From assembly GCA_002376845.1 (NCBI GenBank), contig DFOS01000007.1:62001-126000 (forward strand): a stretch of 64,000 nt of DNA, in the 5' to 3' direction. The DNA is from Bdellovibrionaceae bacterium UBA3535 (GTDB taxonomy: Bacteria > Bdellovibrionota > Bdellovibrionia > Bdellovibrionales > UBA840). Positions 7,291-16,015 of this stretch are shown in pieces. The stretch's first letter is position 1. Every line of letters begins with the position of its first letter. Below the pieces are notes generated by a model. The model ran no database searches. It saw only the letters and a list, made by a program, of their open reading frames with translations, and had not been told where the DNA came from. Made by a program: the position numbers and the translations under genes.

Positions 7291-9765
7291 CTAAAGCCGC
7301 TGTATTTCTTCCTCAGTTAATGGCACCACAATATCCACCTTCACCTTTGTGGCATTTAGAACTGGTATATTGTCTGCTATACTTAAGGTGTTTCCAGATA
7401 AAGAGTAGTCTTGTTCATTCAACGTTAAAATTTGACCATCACTCAAATAGACTTTTACTCGGTAAACCCACTCCCCTGCTTCACTATTTAAATTGATCAC
7501 ATAACTTCTTCTAGCTTTATCTGCTACCAAGTTAAAGATCGCATCGAAAGACGGAGCATAATTATCCAAGCACACCGGATACGTATCCGAGTTCTTACCC
7601 AAGATCTCACTTAGCGCTTCGTAGCGAACACCGTTTGTCCAAGAAGGATCAATTCGCGGGCAAGAATTATTGCTATCACTCGGCATAATAAAGGCCGCCA
7701 AGTAAAATAGCTCATTGTGTGCACTGCGCAGCTCGCCCGCCGTTGCTTGGATCAAGTCTTCATTGTTTTCCGTAAAAAATATGTTTTTCGTACTACCGCT
7801 TTGCAATTGAAAATTCTGTGCAGAAGCCGAGGAACTACTTATACGACAAGTTGGCATATCCAAACTTGTAGATCTATTCGGACAAGAACCGTTGGCCACA
7901 AGATTTGTGGAGCACATATTGGCATTGCTTGAAGAAAAATTGCAGGTGGCTGGTGATTTGTTATTACATGAATAGGAGCAATCTACCAGACTGCCACTAA
8001 ACTGTCCACGAGCAAAAGTTTCTTGATTGGCATTACAAGCCTGCTGGCTCACAGGGCTACAAAATGTGTTATCTGCCATGGTTCTGGTAGCACTCTTTAC
8101 ATCTTGCTTACACATTCTAGTACATTCGATGGCAGCTCCCGGCCCAACACCTAGACGTTGGCGAGCAATATCTTCTTCGGAAGGACTACAAGAAGCAACG
8201 GCCACCTCACCTTCCTGCGAAAGGCCCATTCCAGGACATGTACTACGCGCGGAGCTAATCGAGTAGGTTTTGGGTTGATCCACGGTTTCGCTACAATTTC
8301 TGGTGCAAGTAACCTCTGCCGATGGTGCACTCGCATAACCTCCACCTGCCATAGCAATCAAATTATTCTTTTCTGCTGAGGAGCATGCCACATTATGATA
8401 GCCACTACAGGTATTGGGACTGGAACTCATGGAAAGAGTCCTACGACTACGGTTTTGCTTGGTATAGTATTCACAAGTTGCCAAAGACATCGAGCCCTTA
8501 ACCTCTTCCAAATCTGAGGCACACAACGAAGCACTTACCCCAAAATCACTTACATTTTTGCGGCCATATTTACTCTTGTATTTACTTAAACTTTGGTAGT
8601 ACCAGCCACTCGAAGAATACGAGCCAGATTTAGAATCATTGCACGTAACGGTACATGTACTTCCAGGAAATACATTCAGATTATCCTTTTCGCTTTGTGT
8701 ACACTCTCTTGAAGAAAAGGTGCAAAGACCTAAACTAGTATTGTAAGTAGACTTAGGATCTCCCGCTCTTGGCACTTGATCCGGAAAAACTGTTGGTACG
8801 TAAGTCGTTTTGATTTGGTTTCTATGCCGTTTGTACTTAATTTTTAATTCTGTTGTGTAATACTCTAGAGTTCCTTTATAGGAGATTTCCGACTCCAAAC
8901 TACGGTAATCAAGGTATTCATTTAATTGCATATAAGAATATCGCACTTCCTCTTTTTGTAGCGGCTTGTATTTTACTTGATAGTTGCTAATACAACCTGG
9001 ACTACCTGGACTGCAATTGGAGGTACTTGCTACGGCTTTATTTTCTCTTACTCGCTCCTTTTGCTTCAAACAATCACGCCAATCTGTGGCATCATCTTCA
9101 TTGGTAGCGACAATATAAGCATGAAATTTACCGTCACTTTTTCTATTTTTTGCCAATCGCAATAAAGCACATAGGCCTTGCTCCTGCCCGGAGCCTTGAA
9201 CGCCAACCGCATCAATTTGATTGGCAAATGCATTGGTAAAGTTTTGAAACTGACTCCCTGACATATCCTTATTAAATGGAAGGCTGCCAAACTTAGGTTG
9301 CAGGATATAGTCCGTAATTTCTTTGTACTTATAAGGAGCTGCATTGGGTAAATTAAGATCTGCAAGAGGATATAAACCTGGATTACCGCCCTCTAATACC
9401 TCTGCCAATTTTTCCGTACTTGTATTCGGTTTTTTATTCCCGCTGTCGGATAGGTTTTGTGAAGTGGTATAAACCTTCACACTACCGTCAAATTCTTTTA
9501 ATATACTAGTGGTGGAAACTAGGGCATCGCGCACCTTATCTTGAATCTCTTTCATACTATCGGAATCATCCACAATCGCATTCACTTCGATTTCTGGCTT
9601 TGGCTCAAGTTCTGGATCAAACTCCACACTTCGCAGTTGCCCCATGATGCCCTGAGAGAGTAGCTCATCCGTGGTTTGGAAGGCTACGTCCGAACAGTTT
9701 TGATAGGAAAAAATCAATAGCAAACTAGTTGCGAAAAAAAAGATGGATGATTTTACATACCTCAT
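7291..9765 (-). CDS. Large Cys-rich lipoprotein with vWA-type metal site
   Basis: 824 residues from the ATG at 9765, preferred to a GTG five codons upstream because GAGAGG precedes it by 7 nt. A signal peptide ends at FSYQNC (Cys24); the -3 to -1 residues are unusual, but C-S follows as in many predicted lipoproteins of this group. Residues 66-70 read DxSxS (DDSDSM), the MIDAS metal site of von Willebrand A domains. The middle (about 330-620) contains many evenly spaced cysteines in repeating C-x(2-9)-C units, suggesting several small disulfide-bonded modules. The C-terminal part looks like a beta-sandwich. Probably an exposed surface protein that binds a partner. A sigma28-like promoter precedes it, so expression with the flagellar regulon is inferred. 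Confidence 0.65.
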   Translation of the reverse strand: MRYVKSSIFFFATSLLLIFSYQNCSDVAFQTTDELLSQGIMGQLRSVEFDPELEPKPEIEVNAIVDDSDSMKEIQDKVRDALVSTTSILKEFDGSVKVYTTSQNLSDSGNKKPNTSTEKLAEVLEGGNPGLYPLADLNLPNAAPYKYKEITDYILQPKFGSLPFNKDMSGSQFQNFTNAFANQIDAVGVQGSGQEQGLCALLRLAKNRKSDGKFHAYIVATNEDDATDWRDCLKQKERVRENKAVASTSNCSPGSPGCISNYQVKYKPLQKEEVRYSYMQLNEYLDYRSLESEISYKGTLEYYTTELKIKYKRHRNQIKTTYVPTVFPDQVPRAGDPKSTYNTSLGLCTFSSRECTQSEKDNLNVFPGSTCTVTCNDSKSGSYSSSGWYYQSLSKYKSKYGRKNVSDFGVSASLCASDLEEVKGSMSLATCEYYTKQNRSRRTLSMSSSPNTCSGYHNVACSSAEKNNLIAMAGGGYASAPSAEVTCTRNCSETVDQPKTYSISSARSTCPGMGLSQEGEVAVASCSPSEEDIARQRLGVGPGAAIECTRMCKQDVKSATRTMADNTFCSPVSQQACNANQETFARGQFSGSLVDCSYSCNNKSPATCNFSSSNANMCSTNLVANGSCPNRSTSLDMPTCRISSSSASAQNFQLQSGSTKNIFFTENNEDLIQATAGELRSAHNELFYLAAFIMPSDSNNSCPRIDPSWTNGVRYEALSEILGKNSDTYPVCLDNYAPSFDAIFNLVADKARRSYVINLNSEAGEWVYRVKVYLSDGQILTLNEQDYSLSGNTLSIADNIPVLNATKVKVDIVVPLTEEEIQRL

Positions 9766-9784
9766 AGATCTACCTCTCACGAGT

Positions 9785-9812
9785 AAATCGGTATCTTTTT
9801 GAGAAAAGTTTA
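9785..9812 (-). promoter_or_regulatory. Sigma28-like promoter of the vWA lipoprotein gene
   Basis: On the minus strand the -35 box is TAAACTTT (7 of 8 match to TAAAGTTT), followed by a 12-nt spacer and ACCGATTT (5 of 8 match to GCCGATAA). The box ends about 20 nt before the chosen ATG. The 12-nt spacer is one longer than in the flagellin promoters but equal to that of the 47.9-kb secreted protein gene. Confidence 0.45.
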
Positions 9813-9855
9813 GTTAAAAATGTCTCAGATGGATATGGGCTAAGATCCCCCAGAC

Positions 9856-9874
9856 TTGTCTCAAAGTGAGACAA
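9856..9874. promoter_or_regulatory. Perfect 8-bp palindrome, possible operator
   Basis: TTGTCTCA-AAG-TGAGACAA is a perfect inverted repeat with a 3-nt centre, between the end of lipB and the promoter of the vWA lipoprotein gene. It has no T-tract on either side, so it is less like a terminator than a repressor site. A further GTCTCA half-site lies at about 9822-9827. Confidence 0.35.
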
Positions 9875-9905
9875 TCCTAAGTCCATAAAAGAAATGATGC
9901 CTCCA

Positions 9906-10511
9906 CTATAATAGATCGAGGAGCTCTTCCTCTAGTAGCGCCTGCAATTCCTCTCTGGCCATTTTTTCCCCGCGCAAATCTTCCAGACTCGTCATCACCG
10001 ATTGCTGAAAGCCGCAGGGAGAGATTCCCTTGAAGGCCTCTGGGTCATGGTCCAAATTGAATGCCAAGCCGTGATAGCTGACCCAGCGTTTGGCGGCTAT
10101 ACCGATAGAAGCAATCTTCTTATCACCGACCCATACGCCTGTAGCATCTTTTCGGTCTCCTTCGGCTTCAATACCATAATGATCTAGGCAGTGAATCACC
10201 GATAATTCTAGAATTCGCATATGGCGATGCAAATCCGAACCACGTTTACTAAGATCTAGAATGGGGTAAACAATCACCTGGCCAGGTCCATGATAGGTTG
10301 CACGGCCTCCGCGGCTAACCTCCATGGTTTTTCCTTGCCAACCCTGCAAGTCCTTCTCCTCGCTAGCTCGGCCCAAAGTAACCACTGGGGGATGGGAACA
10401 GAAAAACACCCTTTCTTGTCCCCCGGCCAAGACATCTTCCACTGCATGCATTTGTTTTTTAAGGGCCTCTTGGTAATCTATTAGACCCAAATCTATGATC
10501 TCAATCGTCAT
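9906..10511 (-). CDS. lipB: Lipoyl(octanoyl) transferase
   Basis: 201 residues. LipB moves octanoate from octanoyl-ACP to lipoyl domains of 2-oxoacid dehydrogenases. The family signature SRGGRATYHGPGQ is present, as are the catalytic Lys in KKIASIGIA and the catalytic Cys in SPCG. The ATG overlaps the stop of the E3 gene by one base (TAATG). The gene is the last of lipA-E2-E3-lipB, so the enzymes that attach lipoate are made together with the proteins that carry or reoxidise it. Confidence 0.96.
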   Translation of the reverse strand: MTIEIIDLGLIDYQEALKKQMHAVEDVLAGGQERVFFCSHPPVVTLGRASEEKDLQGWQGKTMEVSRGGRATYHGPGQVIVYPILDLSKRGSDLHRHMRILELSVIHCLDHYGIEAEGDRKDATGVWVGDKKIASIGIAAKRWVSYHGLAFNLDHDPEAFKGISPCGFQQSVMTSLEDLRGEKMAREELQALLEEELLDLL

Positions 10512-11902
10512 TATAAAACGTGAATCGCGTGTCCAAGAGTCGCTTCCGCAGCTTCCATCATGGTCTCTCCCAAAGTTGGGTGCGGATGGATGCTTAAGGC
10601 TACGTCCTCTAAACGCGCCCCCATTTCAATGGCTAGAACGGCTTCACTAATAAGGTTCGAGGCTTGCGGGCCGCATATATGTACCCCGCGAATCACATGC
10701 TCCTTCTTATCCGCTATGTATTTTACAAAACCATCCGTTTCCATCATCGAAACAGCCTTGCCATTGGCGCCAAAAGGAAACTTGGAAACCAAGACTTCTC
10801 CAAATTCTTTCTTCGCCTCCTCTTCCGTCATTCCGCAGTAGGCAATTTCCGGATCGGTAAAGATTACCGCTGGGATGGTTTTGGCATCAAAAACACGGTT
10901 GTGGCCGGCAATAACTTCGGCAGCTATGATGCCCTCATGACTAGCCTTGTGGGCTAGCATGGGCTGCCCGATAATATCACCAATGGCAAAGATGTTGGGA
11001 ACATTGGTACGCATTTGCGCATCTGTTTTGACAAAGCCGCGCTCATCGATGGCGACCCCAACGCCCTTAAGGTTCAATTGATCCGAATTCGGTTTTCGCC
11101 CTACAGTAACGAGGATTTTCTCCCCATCAAAGGTTTCTTCTTTACCATTCACCTCTACACTTAAGGAAAGTCCCATTTGCGCTTTTTTAAAGGACTTGGC
11201 CTTTGCATTGAGCACTACATTGACACCCAATTTTTTTAACTTACGTTGCAGCACCTGAACCATGTCTTTTTCTACCACACCACTTAGTAGCGATGGGCCG
11301 GCCTCTATGACCGTAACCTTTGTCCCAAGTTTTGCCATAAAAGTTCCGATTTCCAAACCAATGTAGCCGCCGCCAATCACCAATAGTGATTTCAACGACT
11401 TATCTTGGGCTAGCCCGCCAGTGGAAGAGAGAACCGTTTGTTCATCGTATTCAAAACCTGGTATTTCAATGGGGCGAGAGCCTGTGGCTACCACAAAATT
11501 CTTCGCCTTTAGGGTGTCGCTCCCCACTTTGATTTCATTTTTCGAAACAAAATTGGCCTCTCCCATGACAACTTCTACTTTATTGCCCTTAAGCAGTTGT
11601 TTTACACCACCACTCATTTTGTCGCAGACACCTTGTTTCCAAGTTTGTAGTTTTTTATGGTCAACTTCAATATTTCCGGGCAATTGAAAGCCCATGTTGG
11701 AGAATGCATTTTGTGATTTATACAAATAGTTTGCGGCATTGATCATGGCTTTAGAAGGAATGCAGCCGACATTCAAACATACACCACCCAGGTACTCACG
11801 CTCCACCACGGCAACTTTTTGCCCTAGCTGCGCAGCACGTATTGCACAAACATAACCTCCGGGTCCTGCTCCTATCACTACAGTATCGAATTCTTTTGCC
11901 AT
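10511..11902 (-). CDS. lpdA: Dihydrolipoyl dehydrogenase (E3)
   Basis: 463 residues. FAD-dependent E3 component that reoxidises dihydrolipoyl groups with NAD+. Visible motifs: the N-terminal GAGPGGYVCAIRAAQLG FAD-binding loop, the redox pair in GGVCLNVGCIPSK, a second GGGYIGLEIG NAD-binding loop, and the C-terminal HPHPTLGE containing the catalytic His-Glu pair. The start has AAGGAG at a good distance. It sits between the E2 gene (12 nt gap) and lipB (1 nt overlap). Confidence 0.97.
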   Translation of the reverse strand: MAKEFDTVVIGAGPGGYVCAIRAAQLGQKVAVVEREYLGGVCLNVGCIPSKAMINAANYLYKSQNAFSNMGFQLPGNIEVDHKKLQTWKQGVCDKMSGGVKQLLKGNKVEVVMGEANFVSKNEIKVGSDTLKAKNFVVATGSRPIEIPGFEYDEQTVLSSTGGLAQDKSLKSLLVIGGGYIGLEIGTFMAKLGTKVTVIEAGPSLLSGVVEKDMVQVLQRKLKKLGVNVVLNAKAKSFKKAQMGLSLSVEVNGKEETFDGEKILVTVGRKPNSDQLNLKGVGVAIDERGFVKTDAQMRTNVPNIFAIGDIIGQPMLAHKASHEGIIAAEVIAGHNRVFDAKTIPAVIFTDPEIAYCGMTEEEAKKEFGEVLVSKFPFGANGKAVSMMETDGFVKYIADKKEHVIRGVHICGPQASNLISEAVLAIEMGARLEDVALSIHPHPTLGETMMEAAEATLGHAIHVL

Positions 11903-11914
11903 TGAGCTAACTCC

Positions 11915-13210
11915 TTAAATCAGATCCAACATCAAACGTGCAGGATTTTGCAAACGAGCAATCACTTCATTCATATAACGAGCGGCTACGGCTCCGTCTA
12001 TCAAACGGTGATCGGCAGTAATACTAAGGTTCATCATTTTTCTTGCACGCCATTTCCCATCACTAAGAACCGGCTTATCGCTAATCTTGTACATTCCAAA
12101 AATCGCTACCTCTGGATGATTGATAATCGGAGTAGCAGCAGTTCCGCCGACAGAGCCAATGTTGGTGATGGTGATGGTAGCCCCTCGCATCTCCTCTAAG
12201 GAAAGCTTGCCACTACGAGCTTTGTCCGCAAGTTGCATGATCTCGGCAGAAATTTCCAAAATGGATTTTTGATCGGCGTTTTTGATGACCGGCACAACCA
12301 GTCCATTCGGAGTGTCCGCTGCAAAACCAATATTAAAATATTTCTTATATACAATTTCACCGGCATCATCATCTATGGTGGCGTTCAACATAGGATACTG
12401 CCGGGAGGCGGCAATCAAGGCCTTCATCACAAAAGGTAGATAAGTGACTTTGATACCGCTTTTCTCCATTTCCTTTTTTAAATCCGTACGCATTTTCACC
12501 AAAGAGGTAACATCGGCTTCATCCATCAAAGAAAAATGTGGAATGATATGCTTGTACATCTGCATATTCTCGGCAATTTTCTTGCGAATACCACGAATCG
12601 GCTCGCGCTCTTCTAGATCGGCCTGATTACTATGAAAGGCCGGTCTTGGAAATTCCATGCTCGCGGGCTTCACGCTTTCCATCCCGCCGGAGCCTCCTCC
12701 ACCACTTGCTAAAACATCCTCGCGGGTGACTCTTCCAGCTAGTCCACTGCCCTGCATTTGATTGATATCCACATTCATCTCACGTGCCAAACGCCGAGTA
12801 GAAGGCGTTGCCAAAACATTGGAGGCAGCCACTGGCGGTGCCAGCGCTTGACCGTTGCTACCACCATTGGAAGTTGCAGCAGGCGCACTCGGTTTGGGCG
12901 CTGCCGCCTCTTTCGCTACATCATCTTTTGCCGCTTCTGGCTTACTTTCTGCGGCAGGCTTTGCACTTGCTCCTGACTCCAAAGTCATAATGATGGAATC
13001 GACTTCGATCATATCTCCGGGTTGAAACTTTAATTCCTTAACGGTCCCCGATGTGTGGGAAGGAATTTCTACGGTTGCCTTATCGGTCATGATCTCCACG
13101 ATCGCTTGATCCTCTTCAACGGCATCGCCCTCTTTCACCAACCAATTTACCAATTCTCCCTCGGTAACGCCTTCGCCTATTTCAGGAAGTTTAATATCTA
13201 CCGTTGCCAT
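11915..13210 (-). CDS. 2-oxoacid dehydrogenase E2 (dihydrolipoamide acyltransferase)
   Basis: 431 residues with the standard E2 order. One lipoyl domain (1-80) has the lipoyl-lysine in MTDKATVEIPS. An Ala/Pro-rich linker follows, then the peripheral-subunit-binding domain (about 130-165, ATPSTRRLAREMNVD..GSGLAGRVTREDVL), a second linker, and the catalytic domain ending in ITADHRLIDGA with the HxxxDG active site. The N-terminal lipoyl domain resembles branched-chain or pyruvate E2s; the substrate cannot be decided because no E1 gene is in the window. It starts directly after lipA and is followed by E3. Confidence 0.93.
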   Translation of the reverse strand: MATVDIKLPEIGEGVTEGELVNWLVKEGDAVEEDQAIVEIMTDKATVEIPSHTSGTVKELKFQPGDMIEVDSIIMTLESGASAKPAAESKPEAAKDDVAKEAAAPKPSAPAATSNGGSNGQALAPPVAASNVLATPSTRRLAREMNVDINQMQGSGLAGRVTREDVLASGGGGSGGMESVKPASMEFPRPAFHSNQADLEEREPIRGIRKKIAENMQMYKHIIPHFSLMDEADVTSLVKMRTDLKKEMEKSGIKVTYLPFVMKALIAASRQYPMLNATIDDDAGEIVYKKYFNIGFAADTPNGLVVPVIKNADQKSILEISAEIMQLADKARSGKLSLEEMRGATITITNIGSVGGTAATPIINHPEVAIFGMYKISDKPVLSDGKWRARKMMNLSITADHRLIDGAVAARYMNEVIARLQNPARLMLDLI

Positions 13211-14203
13211 TTATACTCCTTGTTTTGGTAATGGACTGGGTCCGGTTCCAAGTCCTTGTTTGTTTCGATTGATCATCCCGGTCATAAAAAATTCTCCTGC
13301 TCGGTAAGAAGAACGCACCAAGGCTCCACTGGCGACATAAAGAAAGCCCATGTCTTCGGCGATCTTTTGCCAATATTGAAACTTTTCCGGTGTAACGTAC
13401 TCCACAACCTTTAGGTGCTTGGGGCTAGGTTGTAGATATTGCCCAAAGGTCACCACATCACACGCAACTTCTCGTAAATCCTTTAAACACTGAAGAATCT
13501 CTTCATCCGTTTCTCCAAGACCCAACATCAAAGAGGTTTTTGTGTAGCGACTTGGGTCAATCTCCTTCACCATTCGCAATACATTTAACGTTTTTCTGTA
13601 GCCAGCTCTTGGGTCGCGTACCTTGCGAGTTAATCTTTCCACCGTTTCCACATTTTGTGCAAATACATCTGGTCCAGCCCGAACCAATCTTTCCACGTCT
13701 TTACGAACTTCATTAAAGTCTGGGGTAAGCACTTCCACCAAAATTTTCGGGTTATTTTCTTTGATGGTTTCTACAGTTTTGGCAAAGTGGTCGGCACCGC
13801 CGTCTTCCAAGTCATCGCGGTCAACAGAGGTAAGGACGACATATTCTAAATCCATTTGCGACACAGCAAAGCCCACTTTGAAGGGCTCATCCTTATCCAG
13901 CGGCAATTTGAATTTGGGATTGGCCGTTTTTACATTGCAAAAACGACAGCCGCGAGTACAGGTATCTCCCATAATCATTACCGTCGCCGTTCCACCGGCC
14001 CAACACTCCCCAATATTTGGACAACGCGCCTCTTCGCAAACGGTGGCCAAGTTCAAATCGCGCATCATTTGCTTCAGATCTTTGTATTTTTCCCCCTTCG
14101 GTAGCGGCACTTTAAGCCACTTGGGCTTTTGCGGATGCGGCTTACCTTCCACCATGGGAGGATTTGGATATTTTACACTCGGGGTGAGTGGACTTTCTGC
14201 CAT
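13211..14203 (-). CDS. lipA: Lipoyl synthase, radical SAM
   Basis: 330 residues, inserting two sulfurs into octanoyl groups. Two cysteine motifs are visible: CEEARCPNIGEC for the auxiliary 4Fe-4S cluster and CTRGCRFC for the radical-SAM cluster. The C-terminal serine ligand is in VRSSYRAGEFF. AAGGAG lies 5 nt before the ATG. First gene of the lipoate operon; its stop directly abuts the E2 start codon. The N-terminal Pro/Lys-rich 40 residues are typical for the family. Confidence 0.97.
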   Translation of the reverse strand: MAESPLTPSVKYPNPPMVEGKPHPQKPKWLKVPLPKGEKYKDLKQMMRDLNLATVCEEARCPNIGECWAGGTATVMIMGDTCTRGCRFCNVKTANPKFKLPLDKDEPFKVGFAVSQMDLEYVVLTSVDRDDLEDGGADHFAKTVETIKENNPKILVEVLTPDFNEVRKDVERLVRAGPDVFAQNVETVERLTRKVRDPRAGYRKTLNVLRMVKEIDPSRYTKTSLMLGLGETDEEILQCLKDLREVACDVVTFGQYLQPSPKHLKVVEYVTPEKFQYWQKIAEDMGFLYVASGALVRSSYRAGEFFMTGMINRNKQGLGTGPSPLPKQGV

Positions 14204-14310
14204 GGACTCTCCTTAATGGCTTTGTTGTAGCTTTCGCAGAATAGAAAATCAAATCATTACGCCGAAAGTGCCTGCTTGTCATTTTTGTGTGCTTGATGGA
14301 TAAGATGTGC

Positions 14311-15075
14311 ATGCGTATACGCTTGGACATTGCTTACAAAGGCACCAATTATCAAGGCTGGCAACGCCAGGGGCATACGGAGCAAACCGTGCAGGCATTG
14401 CTCGAAAAGCATTTGTGCGAGGTGATGAATAGCGAAATTCGCCTGCATGCCTCCGGCAGAACCGATACGGGAGTGCATGCTCGCCGCCAAGTGCTGCATT
14501 TTGATTGTTCCGAGCTTGGGGGTCGCAAACTAAAGTATGCACTCAATCGCCTTTTACCTAATGATGTGGTTGTATTGGCGGCCTACGAAGCACCCTCTGA
14601 CTTCCATGCTCGATTCTCCGCCGAAAAAAAGGAGTATCGCTACTATTGCTATCATGATACGCAGCCTGACCCTTTCCTTGCGGATACGGCCATGTATCTA
14701 AAACGGCCACCAGATTTGGCGCAACTGAATGCCTATGCAGCCCAATTTGTAGGCGAAATGGATTTTTCCGCCCTGCAAAATACTGGCACAGAAGTTCGTA
14801 GCACAAAGCGCCAGGTAGAAATGGCAGAATGGAAAAAAAGCGAGCAATTGTACGAGTTTCGGGTGATCGGCAACGGTTTTCTGAAGCAAATGGTACGAAA
14901 TATGGTGGGTTTGCAGCTAGCAGCCCTAGAAAAGGAAAAAAATACAGCTTTTATACGGGAGATTCTGCAAGCAAAATCGAAGCAAAAGGCCTTTCGCCCG
15001 GCCCCGGCCTGTGGCCTATTTTTGTATGAGCTTTATTACCCTAGCGAACTTGACAATAGGTGCCGAAAAATTTAG
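14311..15075 (+). CDS. truA: tRNA pseudouridine(38-40) synthase
   Basis: 254 residues from the ATG at 14311 (MRIRLDIAYKG), which aligns with the usual TruA N-terminus; in-frame starts at 14287, 14296 and 14305 add residues not typical of the family. The catalytic aspartate is Asp52 in SGRTDTGVHA. TruA makes pseudouridine in the anticodon arm of many tRNAs. It lies 34 nt upstream of rplM and on the same strand, and is probably read through into the ribosomal genes. Confidence 0.93.
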   Translation: MRIRLDIAYKGTNYQGWQRQGHTEQTVQALLEKHLCEVMNSEIRLHASGRTDTGVHARRQVLHFDCSELGGRKLKYALNRLLPNDVVVLAAYEAPSDFHARFSAEKKEYRYYCYHDTQPDPFLADTAMYLKRPPDLAQLNAYAAQFVGEMDFSALQNTGTEVRSTKRQVEMAEWKKSEQLYEFRVIGNGFLKQMVRNMVGLQLAALEKEKNTAFIREILQAKSKQKAFRPAPACGLFLYELYYPSELDNRCRKI

Positions 15076-15109
15076 ATATAGCCCTTCAGTTTGAGAGAAG
15101 GAAAAGAAC

Positions 15110-15541
15110 ATGCAAACGAAATCCTATCGCAGTGAACAAGTAGAAAAATCATGGTGGATCGTAGATGCCGCCGGCAAAAACTTAGGCCGCATGTCTACGC
15201 AAATTGCCAATATTTTACGTGGCAAACACCGCCCTACCTATAGTCCAAACGCCGATACTGGCGATTTTGTCGTGGTAGTGAATGCTGACAAAATTGAAAT
15301 GTCTGGCAATAAGTGGGACGAAAAGAAATACTATACCCACTCTCGCTACTTTGGTAGCACGCGCGAGAAAACGGCCTTTGAAGTTCGGGAGAGCAATCCG
15401 GAGTTCATCATTCAGCAAGCTGTAGAAGGCATGCTACCTAAAAACCGTTTGGCACGCAGACAAATTAAACATTTAAAAGTATATTCTGGTGCAGAACACC
15501 CGCACAAATCACAAAACCCTCAAGCATTAGACGTAAAATAA
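15110..15541 (+). CDS. rplM: 50S ribosomal protein L13
   Basis: 143 residues, normal length for L13. Characteristic segments: WWIVDAAGKNLGRMSTQIANILRGK, then VVVVNADKIEMSGNK near 47-60, and the C-terminal MLPKNRLARRQIKHLKVYSGAEHPH. A purine-rich GAGAAGG ribosome-binding site precedes the ATG. It is followed after 12 nt by rpsI, the usual bacterial pairing. Confidence 0.98.
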   Translation: MQTKSYRSEQVEKSWWIVDAAGKNLGRMSTQIANILRGKHRPTYSPNADTGDFVVVVNADKIEMSGNKWDEKKYYTHSRYFGSTREKTAFEVRESNPEFIIQQAVEGMLPKNRLARRQIKHLKVYSGAEHPHKSQNPQALDVK

Positions 15542-15553
15542 GGGAGTTAGGTA

Positions 15554-15943
15554 ATGTCTGAAACTTATTATGCAACTGGCAGAAGAAAAACAAGCGCAGC
15601 ACGTATCTTTTTAAAAGATGGAAAAGGTGAAATTAAGGTCAATGGTCGTAGCCTGGATGATTTTTTTGGCCTAGCTTCCACTCGTAAGATTGCCATGCAG
15701 TCCATCGATCTTTTAAAACTTCGCGACAAATGCGACATGAATATCACGGTTAAAGGCGGCGGCCCCACAGGTCAGGCTGGAGCCATTCGTCATGGTCTTG
15801 CAAGAGCCCTATGTTTGTTAGATGAGAAAAATCGTCCAGAACTGAAAAAGGCCGGTTTTCTAACACGTGATTCCCGTATGGTGGAAAGAAAGAAATACGG
15901 CCGTGCTGGTGCACGTAAGAGATTTCAATTCTCTAAAAGATAA
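15554..15943 (+). CDS. rpsI: 30S ribosomal protein S9
   Basis: 129 residues, complete. N-terminal YYATGRRKTSAARIFLKDG and the basic C-terminal tail RKKYGRAGARKRFQFSKR that reaches the P-site tRNA are both present. The GGGAG upstream of the ATG is a good ribosome-binding site. It is followed by an intrinsic terminator, which closes the truA-rplM-rpsI unit. Confidence 0.98.
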   Translation: MSETYYATGRRKTSAARIFLKDGKGEIKVNGRSLDDFFGLASTRKIAMQSIDLLKLRDKCDMNITVKGGGPTGQAGAIRHGLARALCLLDEKNRPELKKAGFLTRDSRMVERKKYGRAGARKRFQFSKR

Positions 15944-15970
15944 TTTCTTTGAACATTTCTTTCATTGCAT

Positions 15971-16001
15971 AAGGCAGCTTCTTTTAGGGCTGCCTTTTTT
16001 T
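15971..16001 (+). terminator. Intrinsic terminator after rpsI
   Basis: An 8-bp stem (AAGGCAGC / GCTGCCTT) with a 10-nt loop is followed by a run of seven or more T. It lies 28 nt after the rpsI stop. Confidence 0.9.
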
Positions 16002-16015
16002 ATCGACATACAAAA

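Noticed and set aside
13623..14216. Open frame of 197 codons on the plus strand, opposite lipA
   Set aside because: It is a mirror of the highly conserved lipA frame, has no ribosome-binding site and no family-like sequence.
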